Shown here: in pieces, positions 8,711 through 17,473 of the stretch
Position numbering within the stretch: the stretch's first letter is position 1
Layout of the letters: every line of letters starts with the position of its first letter
Assembly (NCBI GenBank): GCA_005801425.1
Contig: SYDY01000031.1
Span: 1-30,054 of the forward strand
Length of the DNA stretch: 30,054 nucleotides
Direction: 5' to 3'
DNA from: Bdellovibrionales bacterium
GTDB taxonomy: Bacteria; Myxococcota; XYA12-FULL-58-9; SYDY01
Made by a program: the position numbers and the translations under genes
The notes under the pieces: generated by a model
Database searches by the model: none
Seen by the model: the letters and a program-made list of their open reading frames with translations, nothing else
What the model was told of the DNA's origin: nothing

Positions 8711-9076
8711 ATGCAACACGCCTTGTGGATCTTTTTAACCGGCGGCGTCGGCTGCCTCACACGCTTTGGTATTCTCACGGTGTTAAGCCACCATCCCCCC
8801 ATGGCCACGCTGATTTGCAATATGATGGGTTGTTTGGGTGCAGGCATATGCCATCAATTGCTGATTGAAGATCGCATATCCCAGGCCGTTGCAGTGCCTT
8901 TGTTACTTGGCTTTTTGGGCGGCCTCACCACGTTCTCAACATTCATGCTTGATGCCATCGGGTTTTACCAGCGCGAAAATATGGCACACAGCGCCATGTA
9001 TATCATCGCATCATTGGGGATGGGTTTTGTGTTGTGCATCCTGGGGAGCGTGTTGACACGGTGGGCATTGGCATGA
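8711..9076 (+). CDS. crcB: CrcB/FluC fluoride ion channel
   Basis: A small four-helix membrane protein that exports fluoride as a dual-topology dimer. The 121-aa product shows the family signatures GGVGCLTRFG at 11-20, the helix-2 Asn37 (ATLICNMMG) and the highly conserved GFLGGLTTFSTF at 67-78, which carries pore and Na+-site residues. Length is normal for the family. I prefer ATG 8711, which gives the usual short N terminus; GAGGA lies just upstream but closer than ideal for a ribosome site, and an in-frame start at 8657 would add 18 untypical residues. It is transcribed away from addB, with no fluoride riboswitch seen. Confidence 0.92.
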   Translation: MQHALWIFLTGGVGCLTRFGILTVLSHHPPMATLICNMMGCLGAGICHQLLIEDRISQAVAVPLLLGFLGGLTTFSTFMLDAIGFYQRENMAHSAMYIIASLGMGFVLCILGSVLTRWALA

Positions 9077-9230
9077 CGCGGCAAGACTAAAACGTCAACA
9101 TTCAACACGTGAACCTGTTGCTTATAAAAAAAATTTACGATCAGAAAATAAAATTTACTCACAACAATATAAAAACACGCGCGATATAAAGGCATACACA
9201 CCATGCCGCCGCATTTTCATGGAGTTCTTT
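9077..9230 (+). promoter_or_regulatory. AT-rich leader upstream of the 530-aa unknown gene
   Basis: The stretch from about 9120 to 9190 is markedly AT-rich compared with its surroundings (runs of A and AATATAAAAA), which fits a promoter or upstream activating region for the gene at 9231. TATAAA near 9168 is a candidate -10 box, but no convincing -35 box is placed. GGAG at 9221-9224 sits 6 nt before ATG 9231 and is a good ribosome binding site. Confidence 0.35.
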
Positions 9231-10823
9231 ATGTCGTCCACCAATACGGTTCTCCCATCGCACACTTCACTCAGACGCAATCCTATGCTCGGCGATTCAC
9301 AAAGCATTCTCACCGTCGGTAACGGCGTAGGTACGATGAGCAGAAGCCTCATCGTACGTGAAGGCTCAGCCCAAGTGAGCATCGATCCCGGTTCATGCGC
9401 CGCTGATTCGGTGACATTCCGACCCGTCGTTGGTGGAATCAAATTGGCCCACGGCTCACAAATCGTTTTGCCGGAACCCGCAACACAACACACCCCACTT
9501 GAGCATTTTGCCAGTGTGGGCGGTCGCATTGAACAAACTGTTCTTGAGTACAATGCACGCACAGGTCGGCCGCAGTATGCAATCTATACCTCTGATGTTG
9601 AACCGAACGCTTTGAATTTAGCGACACAAACTTTCACGGTACAAAATTATGAGACGGGAACCGCACGCGTCTGGAAGATGAATCCTGGCGATCTCCTGTC
9701 CCCTAATATGCCCTATAATGCGTGGTCGGAATCCATGGTTTCGCAGACAACCAATGGCAAGCCAGGAACCATATTGGCACAGGCCATGAATTTGCCGTTC
9801 TCCAAATCCACCGAAGTGGTCTACAACCTCACCCAGCAGGTGCCAGGCCAACCAGGTACTTATCTTGCCGAGACCACATCGTCAGCATGGGTTGTGTGCA
9901 ATAGTCCCTCGATGGCAAAGGGTCGTTTTTCAGGTGAAATCCGACTTGATTTCACACCCGCACCAAGTTCTTCGCGTTACAGACCTGTCGCAGAAGGCAT
10001 GAGTTACAACAAAGCAGCCAGCTTCATCGCCTCCGACGACGTAGAAAGCGCGCCTGAAGCCATTTCCCCTCCAGGCATGCAGGTATGGGAATTGGGCCAG
10101 GTCCATGTGAGCTCATGGATGAGCCCCATTTATTTTGATGTCAGCAACAAAACGGGACTTCCCAAGACTGTTGCAGTTCAACAAAAAATAGACATGCCTG
10201 CTGTAAGCTTCTCGTCCGAAACCGGTGAGAGCGTATCCAATGGGCTCAAGCCATCAAGCACATGGTTGCCATCCAAACTTGCCGATGGACAATTTTTACC
10301 AGGTGGCACAGCACTCAGCATCAACATATTCGACGGACGCGTTCTCAGCACACCTGCCACAGGCCATGTGAGCGGACGCTATCAGGTCGGTGGTTATCAA
10401 GCTGAACTTTATCAAGGTCAGCTCAATACCATGTCCGCAGATCTCATGACAAAAACAGCGGTCACCGTCAAAGGTGAATTGACAGCCTACGAGAACCCCG
10501 AAAAATACAATCCAACCCATTGGTCCATCAACACACTTGATCTGATGTTCTCAGGTAAATTGTGCACACAGCAGGTGGGCAAGGACGGTGAGCAATATCC
10601 CGTAAAATTTGTGGCAGACCTGCCAAGCAACGTCGTAGACGGAACGATCAGTCCCGGTGATCTTCAACTGCCTGAAGGGATCATCGGCACGGTAAGCGTC
10701 GCTGACAACCAAGTCACCGTCATGCTCAACGTTCCAAGCGTCGCAAATGGCGCATCAAAGGACATTGAATTCAGCATGCCTTGTGCGCTTCAAGTCAAAA
10801 TGGATCATCACATCGAAGAATAA
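9231..10823 (+). CDS. Unassigned 530-aa beta-rich protein
   Basis: I do not recognise a family. The start is set at ATG 9231 because GGAG lies six bases upstream; an in-frame ATG at 9219 overlaps that ribosome site. The product has no signal peptide and no membrane segment. It is rich in Ser, Thr, Gly, Val and Pro, with alternating polar/hydrophobic stretches that suggest many beta strands, and it holds only four cysteines. Examples are the GGRIEQTVLEYNARTGRPQY segment near residue 100 and the repeated SG-K/R-F/L pattern (KGRFSGEIRLDF, LMFSGKLCTQQ, SGRYQVGGYQAEL). Base composition and codon use look native. It is the first of four unassigned plus-strand genes, followed by a strong hairpin, so it is probably a separate transcription unit. 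A structural, adhesive or exported role is possible, but nothing proves it. Confidence 0.75.
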   Translation: MSSTNTVLPSHTSLRRNPMLGDSQSILTVGNGVGTMSRSLIVREGSAQVSIDPGSCAADSVTFRPVVGGIKLAHGSQIVLPEPATQHTPLEHFASVGGRIEQTVLEYNARTGRPQYAIYTSDVEPNALNLATQTFTVQNYETGTARVWKMNPGDLLSPNMPYNAWSESMVSQTTNGKPGTILAQAMNLPFSKSTEVVYNLTQQVPGQPGTYLAETTSSAWVVCNSPSMAKGRFSGEIRLDFTPAPSSSRYRPVAEGMSYNKAASFIASDDVESAPEAISPPGMQVWELGQVHVSSWMSPIYFDVSNKTGLPKTVAVQQKIDMPAVSFSSETGESVSNGLKPSSTWLPSKLADGQFLPGGTALSINIFDGRVLSTPATGHVSGRYQVGGYQAELYQGQLNTMSADLMTKTAVTVKGELTAYENPEKYNPTHWSINTLDLMFSGKLCTQQVGKDGEQYPVKFVADLPSNVVDGTISPGDLQLPEGIIGTVSVADNQVTVMLNVPSVANGASKDIEFSMPCALQVKMDHHIEE

Positions 10824-10842
10824 ATCGCTGTTGTGCGGATTT

Positions 10843-10872
10843 ATAGTGGTAGGTCCCTGGGCCTACCACTAT
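10843..10872 (+). terminator. Hairpin after the 530-aa gene, probable terminator
   Basis: An 11-bp perfect stem (ATAGTGGTAGG pairing with CCTACCACTAT) with an 8-nt loop begins about 20 bp after the stop codon. It is followed by TTATAATAG rather than a clean T-run. It probably ends transcription of the upstream gene, but the weak T tract leaves room for an mRNA-stabilising hairpin instead. Confidence 0.5.
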
Positions 10873-10915
10873 TTATAATAGCAACATGCATCACATCTAT
10901 CCGATATAACAGCCT

Positions 10916-11758
10916 ATGAGTATCACCCAAAAGATCTATGATCTTGTCTCTGGATTCAGCAGACCACGCACCGCAGAAGACATCGTTCGAAACAACCAAT
11001 CCACGATCCGTGATTTTTTTAGTTCAAGAAGACACACAAGCGATGTTCTTCATCTCGGCCCTCCGGAATGGGGCGTCAGATTGTGCCGAAATAAAAAATA
11101 TACCGATATCGGCTGCAATCTACATGCTAATAAAAACAACCCCACTGGCGAACCTGTCTCCCCTACGCACGATTTGCCGCCCAAATTTACGATTTACAAA
11201 GGCAAAACCGCTGCAGGAAACCACCTTTTTGATTTAATCAATCAACGAGGTCTCATTCCGACCGATGCAAACGTTGTGCATTGGCCAACCGACCAGAACG
11301 GCCAGTTGTTTCAACCCACGCATGGCGAACAACACAACATCACCAACATCCAGAAGACATTCAACGGCGCAAGAGGTGGATTCTCGACCTTGTATCCTGC
11401 GTATATCCATGAAAAGCGTTTTAGCCCTCACGTGCCATGTGCAGACATTACGATAGGTGATCACACTGTTTTTCTCCGAGCAAGCTCATGCACCGTCGAC
11501 GTGCCTATCTCAGAAGCCCGAGGTATTTTGTTGTTGTATGGGACACCGGTCACTGGTGGACTCGTCTGGCCTGCAGTTGCACTTTACCGATATCTCAAGG
11601 GCGAAGCTGCATGGTATGTGATTGAAATACCACCCAATCTCCCACGCCATGACGTTGCCATGATAGAAGCAGCAGCCTATGACCTCAGCAATGTTGGGAT
11701 CGTATGGGCGCAACACGCACCACAAAGGCCAAGTTGGATGCCTGCGTTGCCTGCCTAA
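10916..11758 (+). CDS. Unassigned 280-aa protein
   Basis: I do not recognise this protein. It looks cytoplasmic or secreted without a classical signal: no membrane helix and no N-terminal leader. The N-terminal 45 residues are probably helical and charged. The middle contains PTDQNGQLFQPTHGEQHNI and is rich in His, Asn and Gly, and the C-terminal third is more hydrophobic (ARGILLLYGTPVTGGLVWPA, then AWYVIEIPP) and may form a compact alpha/beta core. Five cysteines occur (57, 67, 175, 192 and the nearby region). No Shine-Dalgarno precedes ATG 10916. The gene lies between a hairpin and a degenerate palindromic repeat, in the cluster of four unassigned genes. A role shared with its neighbours is plausible from position only. 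Confidence 0.7.
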   Translation: MSITQKIYDLVSGFSRPRTAEDIVRNNQSTIRDFFSSRRHTSDVLHLGPPEWGVRLCRNKKYTDIGCNLHANKNNPTGEPVSPTHDLPPKFTIYKGKTAAGNHLFDLINQRGLIPTDANVVHWPTDQNGQLFQPTHGEQHNITNIQKTFNGARGGFSTLYPAYIHEKRFSPHVPCADITIGDHTVFLRASSCTVDVPISEARGILLLYGTPVTGGLVWPAVALYRYLKGEAAWYVIEIPPNLPRHDVAMIEAAAYDLSNVGIVWAQHAPQRPSWMPALPA

Positions 11759-11759
11759 T

Positions 11760-11786
11760 GGCGCAGCAAGCTGCACCGCTACGTCG
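11760..11786. repeat. Degenerate GCAGCAAGCTGC-type repeat
   Basis: GGCGCAGCAAGCTGCACCGCTACG starts one base after the stop codon of the 280-aa gene. It matches the units at 2714 and 22563 with a few substitutions, so it is a decayed member of the same family, again at a gene 3' end. Confidence 0.55.
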
Positions 11787-11839
11787 CCTAGAACACTCTT
11801 ATGAATTGAATTTTAATGAATTTGGCGATAATAAAGATA

Positions 11840-11998
11840 GACCGCTTTCACTTTTCGGTGATTGAATTTTGGTGCAGGTGCTTTTGTTCTTATCGCGGAG
11901 CGAAAGCGAGGTAATATGTGATATATGCCGAGCTTGAGCGACAAAGATAAGAACAAAATGACCCAGCCAAAAACAATCAATGAAGAGTGAAAGGGGTC
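11840..11998. mobile_element. 159-bp inverted-repeat element, MITE-like, flanked by TA
   Basis: Two arms of about 55 bp are imperfect inverted repeats. Outer ends GACCGCTTTCAC and GTGAAAGGGGTC pair at 11 of 12 positions, and inner stretches TTTTGTTCTTATC (11882-11894) and GATAAGAACAAAA (11946-11958) pair perfectly over 13 bp around a 51-nt loop. The element is flanked on both sides by TA, as expected for non-autonomous relatives of IS630/mariner elements, and it has no coding capacity. The right arm carries AAGGGG, the likely ribosome binding site of the next gene. It could instead be a native leader structure controlling that gene. Confidence 0.65.
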
Positions 11999-12002
11999 TA
12001 AA

Positions 12003-12644
12003 ATGTCATCTTTACAATCTCGCCTGAATATATCGGAAAAACACGCTGCGCTTATTCAAACGTTCGCAGAAAAACTCCCTGTAGGCCCCGCTGATCGCGC
12101 GGTCTATTATGTTCTCGATACAAGCGAAGACACCAAAAAACCGGGACCTCATGCGACCACCCCCGATAATCTTTACACATTAAGAGTTTTCGAAGATCAA
12201 ATAGAAGTCGCCCCCAAAGGCATACAAAGTGCAAATCAGCATTTTATACGTCTCAGTGGTTTGCCAGCGGTCATGCCATCTCAACCCCCAGCAGTCCCTT
12301 CTCGATCCGCAAAATCGCCCGCTATACGCGCACTCTGCATCGCACACGACGCAGTCAACGTTCCCGAGATGCAACGCAAATCGTCCATTGCTTACGAAAA
12401 CGAGCCTGTTTGGCAAGAAACCATGAGAAACCTTGAGTCGCTCGCACAGCATGCTATGGAGATCCACGCAGAGAATGAAAAAGAAATATCCCTGACCGAT
12501 GCTTCGGATCAAATCGTGAAGGCATGGTTTGCCGATCATCAATGGCCCAATGATGCGCCGAGAGAAACCCTTTACGAGCGTATTTACTATGAAGTGCTTG
12601 GGCTTGCGAAGCAAAAGTACAGTGAATATCTTGATACGCTCTGA
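12003..12644 (+). CDS. Unassigned 213-aa protein
   Basis: I do not recognise this protein. It appears soluble, with no signal peptide or membrane helix. Residues 1-90 look like a small mixed alpha/beta unit (DRAVYYVLDTSED, then NLYTLRVFEDQIEVAPKG). A Pro/Ser-rich linker follows at about 90-107, and the C-terminal half is acidic and helical (ESLAQHAMEIHAENEKEISL, then YERIYYEVLGLAKQKYSEYL). AAGGGG ends six bases before ATG 12003 and lies within the right arm of the inverted-repeat element, whose left arm can pair with it. Translation may therefore depend on melting of that hairpin. It sits 136 bp upstream of the 953-aa gene and may act with it. Confidence 0.72.
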   Translation: MSSLQSRLNISEKHAALIQTFAEKLPVGPADRAVYYVLDTSEDTKKPGPHATTPDNLYTLRVFEDQIEVAPKGIQSANQHFIRLSGLPAVMPSQPPAVPSRSAKSPAIRALCIAHDAVNVPEMQRKSSIAYENEPVWQETMRNLESLAQHAMEIHAENEKEISLTDASDQIVKAWFADHQWPNDAPRETLYERIYYEVLGLAKQKYSEYLDTL

Positions 12645-12650
12645 TGTGCC

Positions 12651-12723
12651 CCTGGAACGCGGGCATCCTGCCCGCTTATATTTCCAGAATTTTATGAGCG
12701 GGCAGGATGCCCGCGCTCCAAGG
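12651..12723. repeat. Palindromic repeat, GCGGGCATCCTGCCCGC type
   Basis: Arms 12651-12676 and 12697-12723 are inverted copies, and the element contains CGCGGGCATCCTGCCCGCT and its complement, itself a nested near-palindrome. They are separated by a 20-nt AT-rich spacer. It starts eight bases after the stop of the 213-aa gene and could fold into a long hairpin that ends transcription or protects the mRNA. No other copy of this type was seen in the window. Confidence 0.8.
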
Positions 12724-12780
12724 GCCACTGGACGATACCTAAAAATATAGGTTCCGCCGAAATAACGCTACGATTGAGGT

Positions 12781-15642
12781 ATGCCTTACATCCCCCAAAA
12801 ACCAAAGCTACCGCCACTATCAATACCCTCAGTACCCTCAGTCCAAACCCCTGCTATTGATGTGAATGCCAGACAGCCTTTGGCTGCAAGCTCCCTCGCG
12901 ACAAAACCTCCGACTCACGCTGCAAACTTACAGCCCCAGCCACCACCCCCGCCACCCCCCACTGCGACAACAGCGACAGCACATGCCGCACCCCCGCCTC
13001 AAAAGAAAGATCCCTTCGCCAAAGCGCTCAGCATGATCCCACCCGCGCAGCATGAGGGCTTTCTGGCATCCAAGGAAATGCTGCGTGCTCTTGCGCCCAA
13101 GGATTATGACTCTTCATATGATGAAGGCGTCGCCCATGCTTTTTTGATTTGTGGCAGCGATGAGTGGAAAACTGTCTTGGAGAAGAGTCAAAAATTCTTA
13201 GCTTCGTATGATTTTATCATGAGCCCCCACGAACTTATCATGGCCATCGCACAGTGTCCTTCAACTTCTCGCGACTGTATTTTGGAAACACTAAGCAGTT
13301 TTGTCGATATCAATGAAAAACAATTTCATGTGCGTTCACTACATGAAATTGTTTTGGCCTTGAAAGATTGCCCTGCGGAAAAATTTCATGAAATTACCGC
13401 GCTTGCCAAATCTCTGATTAAAAACTCAAACAATGGCGTACTGCTTCCTCAAATTTTAAATTTTTTTAATGCATGTACAAACGCTGAACAACGCGATGCC
13501 ATGCTCGCTTTTCTCCGTGATTATTTTCATCGTTTCCCAAAGCCAATCCAAAAAGATTTCCAAATGGTTTTGGATTCATTTGTGAATCGACCCATGTCAG
13601 TCGAGGAAAATTTTGGTTTTGAAACACCCACGTCGGGTCCCCTCCTTCTTGGCTCAATCACCACCGCATCGCGATTTTTAGTGCTGGGCAGGGCTGACAT
13701 GATCGCAGACGCCATCAGAGCCCTGCTGTGCTGCCCCGATAGAGAGACACAAGAATCGCTGACATCACTCGCTCTCCAATTTAAGAGCAAGTATGGATAT
13801 TATCATCCATGTGGCGCGATCATGGAAGCACTGTTGGCATGCGAACCCGCATCGCGATCAGAGATTGCGAATTACGCCCTCGGGTTCATCGACGTATATC
13901 ATTTGCCCAAAGCAATATTGGCTTTTCGTGATTGTAAGACGGATGAAGCACGACAAAGCGCCGTGAGTCGTATCACGAAAAGCATGGATCCTCAACAAAC
14001 CATCGTGGATGATCTTCTGGCTGCTGGTATCACGCAGGAAGATGCAGCGTTCTACGCCATGGCCATTACCACGCCCATGACGACACCACTTACCCACGAC
14101 CAACGTCAAAAGATCCGAAGCGCTGTCACTTCCGATCCAAAGCTCGCAAAAATACTTTCACAGTACATGGTGCCAACAACCATGGAATTTAAAGATGGCG
14201 GCTTAAACCACAACCATTTTTCCACATTTTTCGCCAAACTTCTACCCGATGTTCACGTACCTTCCGACGCCATGGTCGTTGGCCGTTTGACATCCATTCC
14301 GTCGGTTGATCAAGCGGCTGTCGATCGTGATCTTCCTCATGGTAGCAAACTTGTTGCCGTGCACGGACGAACCCTGTTGTTCGAGATCGATGGCGACCCG
14401 GAACATTATTTGGCCATCAAATTGGCCAAGGAAGGTGAAAACACAAGCGATGTCTCTTCAGGATTGCGTCGCGAAGTGTGGATGAATCATGCCTTACTAT
14501 CGCTTCAGGACGCGCTAGGCCTCGAAAGCGACATACCACAGCCTCTCGAACAAAGTATGGTTCAAGTCACGCTCCCCGAAGAGATACGCAAACGTGTCGA
14601 GGCGCAGGCTGCGCGTTTTGGTAGTAATGAATTTGATCTTGCCACCGATATGACGACGGGAAAAGTGATTGCGATCCAGTCCATCGTATCCAAAGATTAT
14701 CACGTGTATTTAAACGATCCCGCGCTTTCACCTGCTGCATTTCGCGATTCTTCTGATCGATGCCTCAAAGATTATGCCCGTCAGATGCGCGCCGGTTTAT
14801 TTCATAGCGCACCCGCTGATCTTTTTCATAATACAGAAAGTGATCGCCGCTACGTGTGGGATTCTGAAATTGTCGTCAAAGCTGGGGCGTACAACAGATC
14901 CAATGAAGGCGCTGGACGCCTTGATCGGCCTGCAGCTGCAGTGCAAACGCCCAATCATCGTGCTTCAGGTGTCGCCGACACAAAACATATTTACACCACA
15001 TCCCAATTGTTAACCGACCACCCCAATGCGAAATATTTTAAGCGTGAGGATTTTTCAAAAAGTGTCTTTCGTGAGGTCTATGAAGACAAAGAACGCGAAG
15101 CAAAATTTTCTTTGGATCATGCACCCCAAGCCGCTGCAATCACCGCGATGGGCGATGTTTTGTTAAGTTGGGCGTTAACAACCGCTGATAGCTGGGCCAA
15201 ACGCCGTGCCAAGGGCACCCCCGGCAATCAACTCGACCTCGCCGATGAATTGCTCCATGGCTTCGTCACGTTTTATGCGCAATATACAGGGCTGTCCCGT
15301 GCAGAAACCGAAACACTATTAGGCAGCCTCATCGATTTCAAACGCATGGGCCGCCAGTTCGAATACTTCAACAGCGATGAATACATTCGTGAAGCACAAC
15401 AACCCGGCGGCATTCCACAAGAACGTTGGGTGGAATTGTATGGTCCGCACACAAAGGTTACATGGGAGATGAAAGAAGGCATGCGTGGATGGACACGCGC
15501 AGGCGGATTTCGTCATAATAAGAAAAATATCGATTTAGGCCCTGTCAACGGTCCTATGCCCTGCCAAGAGCTCATGCGCGCACTTTATGTAACCACCCAG
15601 CTGGCCATGACCCACGCAACTCAGGCCGATGCTGCAGCCTAA
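12781..15642 (+). CDS. Unassigned 953-aa protein: Pro-rich head, Cys-marked helical repeats, kinase-like segment
   Basis: I cannot name a family. Residues 1-78 are Pro/Ala-rich and disordered (eight consecutive prolines near 53-60). Residues ~115-400 hold about seven helical repeats spaced 31-38 residues apart where adjacent, each of the form hydrophobic-Ala-x-x-x-Cys, then a polar turn and a second helix; the marker cysteines are at 124, 159, 197, 232, 318, 354 and 385. This looks like an alpha-solenoid. Residues ~520-740 resemble an atypical kinase fold: a beta hairpin leading to AIK (Lys547) and a following helix with Glu565 (LRREVWMNH), then a His/Asn-rich stretch (GLFHSAPADLFHNTES) near 672-687. 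The remainder is helical. No signal peptide. GAGG is too close to ATG 12781 to be convincing, so the start may vary. Kinase activity is an inference. Confidence 0.8.
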   Translation: MPYIPQKPKLPPLSIPSVPSVQTPAIDVNARQPLAASSLATKPPTHAANLQPQPPPPPPPTATTATAHAAPPPQKKDPFAKALSMIPPAQHEGFLASKEMLRALAPKDYDSSYDEGVAHAFLICGSDEWKTVLEKSQKFLASYDFIMSPHELIMAIAQCPSTSRDCILETLSSFVDINEKQFHVRSLHEIVLALKDCPAEKFHEITALAKSLIKNSNNGVLLPQILNFFNACTNAEQRDAMLAFLRDYFHRFPKPIQKDFQMVLDSFVNRPMSVEENFGFETPTSGPLLLGSITTASRFLVLGRADMIADAIRALLCCPDRETQESLTSLALQFKSKYGYYHPCGAIMEALLACEPASRSEIANYALGFIDVYHLPKAILAFRDCKTDEARQSAVSRITKSMDPQQTIVDDLLAAGITQEDAAFYAMAITTPMTTPLTHDQRQKIRSAVTSDPKLAKILSQYMVPTTMEFKDGGLNHNHFSTFFAKLLPDVHVPSDAMVVGRLTSIPSVDQAAVDRDLPHGSKLVAVHGRTLLFEIDGDPEHYLAIKLAKEGENTSDVSSGLRREVWMNHALLSLQDALGLESDIPQPLEQSMVQVTLPEEIRKRVEAQAARFGSNEFDLATDMTTGKVIAIQSIVSKDYHVYLNDPALSPAAFRDSSDRCLKDYARQMRAGLFHSAPADLFHNTESDRRYVWDSEIVVKAGAYNRSNEGAGRLDRPAAAVQTPNHRASGVADTKHIYTTSQLLTDHPNAKYFKREDFSKSVFREVYEDKEREAKFSLDHAPQAAAITAMGDVLLSWALTTADSWAKRRAKGTPGNQLDLADELLHGFVTFYAQYTGLSRAETETLLGSLIDFKRMGRQFEYFNSDEYIREAQQPGGIPQERWVELYGPHTKVTWEMKEGMRGWTRAGGFRHNKKNIDLGPVNGPMPCQELMRALYVTTQLAMTHATQADAAA

Positions 15643-15660
15643 ACCGATGTCCACAAAAAG

Positions 15661-17439
15661 TTACACATCATCATTGTACATCGACGCAATCATCGCATCG
15701 TATTTCGCAAGCACCACGTTCCGTTTGAGCTTCATGGTCGCGGTGAGTTCTCCACCGTCAATAGAAAATTCACCCGGTGCAATACGAAATGCTTTAATTG
15801 TTTGAACACGGGCAAGTTGCTTATTAAGAACTTTAATTTGTTCATCGATGAACGCATTGATTTTTGGACACACCGCAGCCTGCGCGAGGATGGTAGCAGA
15901 CGATCCGGCTTGTTCTGCAAGGATCGCAAGTTTTTCAGGATCCAGCGAAAGCAATACCGTGAGATATTTTTTACGATCCCCCACCACCATCGCATGACCA
16001 ATCCCTGTGACCGATTGGAACAAACCTTCGATCATACTCGGAGAAATATTTTCTCCACCTGCGGTGATGATCAATTCTTTTTTACGACCGGTGATCTGCA
16101 AAAACCCTTCTTCGTCAAGTTTGCCCAAATCGCCTGAATGAAGCCATCCATCGGCATCAAGGGTTTCGCGGGTCGCTTCAGGATCTTTCAAATATCCCTT
16201 AAAGACATGCTTACCGCGCATAAGAATTTCGCCGTCCTCGGCGATACGTAATTCCGTGCCTGGAACCACTTGGCCGCATTTTCCTAAACGAAAATTAAAG
16301 GGCAGTGAGACCGTACCCGGACCTGTGCATTCGCTCATGCCGTACACTTCACAAATAGGGATCCCAAGGTTTGCAAAATATTCAAGCGTCGACATCGCAA
16401 TGGGCGCTGCTGCTGTGGCTTGCATACGGCATGCATCGAGTCCAAGTTTTGCGCGCACTTTGCTAAAAACAAGCTTGTCGGCCAGCTTATAACGCCATCC
16501 CGGCGACATCCCCCGCTCCACACGGTAACGCGCGGCCTTCCCTTGTGCTTTGGCCCATGTGGCAAGGCGCTTTTTCACACCGGTGATCTGCGATGCAGCC
16601 GCCTGCATTTTGCTTTGAATTTTTTCCCACACACGCGGCACGCCCAAGAAAATCGTGGGTCGAATTTCACGCAAATTATCGCCGAGCTTCTCTACACTTT
16701 CGGCAAAAGAAACAGAGGCTCCCACCGTCATTGGACCATAAATTGTCACCGCCTGTTCAGCGATATGGCTCATGGGCAAGTAGCTTATCAAACGATCGGA
16801 GGGTTCTAGCGTCATCAGGGTTTGCAAGGACTCTGCCACAAAGGATACGCCTTCGTGGGTGATCATCACTGCTTTGGGGTTTCCCGTGGTTCCTGACGTA
16901 TAAATCAATGCACAGACATCCGATGGAACTTGTGCATTCATACGTGCATCAAGAGCAGCATCAGTGATATTCTCGCCCGCATCGATGAGCGCATCAAAGG
17001 TCATCGCATCGCCCGTTGCATCCCCTGCATCCATCACCACGATATGCTTAAGTTTAGGAAGCTGCGCACGAATCGATTGGAACTTTTCGAGCTGCACTGC
17101 GTTTTCAACAACAGCCATGGTCGCATCGCAGTGGTCGGTGATATAGCGGCATTGTTCCGCGCTGTTCGTGGTGTAAATACCTGCGGGGATGGCACCACAA
17201 AATATCGCGGCCACATCTGCAATCACCCATTCGGGGCGATTGCCACCGATAATCACCACGCCATCGCGTGGCTCTACACCAAGGGAAATCATGCCCTTGG
17301 CAACGCACTTCACTTGCTCGGCATATTCCGACCACGTGATCGTGTGCCACACGCCTTGGGATTTATAGCGCATGGCCGGGCGTGGCCCATGTTGCTTCAC
17401 ACACGAAAAGAACACATCCACTGCGCGAGATTGAGTCAT
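15661..17439 (-). CDS. Long-chain acyl-CoA synthetase (AMP-forming)
   Basis: The enzyme activates long-chain fatty acids to acyl-CoA through an acyl-adenylate, at the inner face of the cytoplasmic membrane. The 592-aa protein has the AMP-binding P-loop YTSGTTGNPKAV at 180-191, the YGMSECTG motif at 366-373, the GWLHSGDLG and GRKKELIITAGGENISP motifs at 431-439 and 451-467, and a C-terminal lysine region (LTATMKLKRN). The pattern is that of the FAA1/FadD15-like group rather than E. coli FadD. GTGGAG lies seven bases before ATG 17439 and fixes the start. It ends 18 bp from the convergent 953-aa gene. It may feed the acyltransferase at 24328 with acyl donors or start beta-oxidation; the window does not decide. 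Confidence 0.93.
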   Translation of the reverse strand: MTQSRAVDVFFSCVKQHGPRPAMRYKSQGVWHTITWSEYAEQVKCVAKGMISLGVEPRDGVVIIGGNRPEWVIADVAAIFCGAIPAGIYTTNSAEQCRYITDHCDATMAVVENAVQLEKFQSIRAQLPKLKHIVVMDAGDATGDAMTFDALIDAGENITDAALDARMNAQVPSDVCALIYTSGTTGNPKAVMITHEGVSFVAESLQTLMTLEPSDRLISYLPMSHIAEQAVTIYGPMTVGASVSFAESVEKLGDNLREIRPTIFLGVPRVWEKIQSKMQAAASQITGVKKRLATWAKAQGKAARYRVERGMSPGWRYKLADKLVFSKVRAKLGLDACRMQATAAAPIAMSTLEYFANLGIPICEVYGMSECTGPGTVSLPFNFRLGKCGQVVPGTELRIAEDGEILMRGKHVFKGYLKDPEATRETLDADGWLHSGDLGKLDEEGFLQITGRKKELIITAGGENISPSMIEGLFQSVTGIGHAMVVGDRKKYLTVLLSLDPEKLAILAEQAGSSATILAQAAVCPKINAFIDEQIKVLNKQLARVQTIKAFRIAPGEFSIDGGELTATMKLKRNVVLAKYDAMIASMYNDDV

Positions 17440-17473
17440 ACGATTTCTCCACTATGTTGCATGCAATTCCCCG

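Noticed and set aside
10843-10872. Operator or attachment site at the perfect hairpin
   Set aside because: Its position directly after a stop codon favours a terminator; no integrase or regulator gene is adjacent and no second copy was seen.
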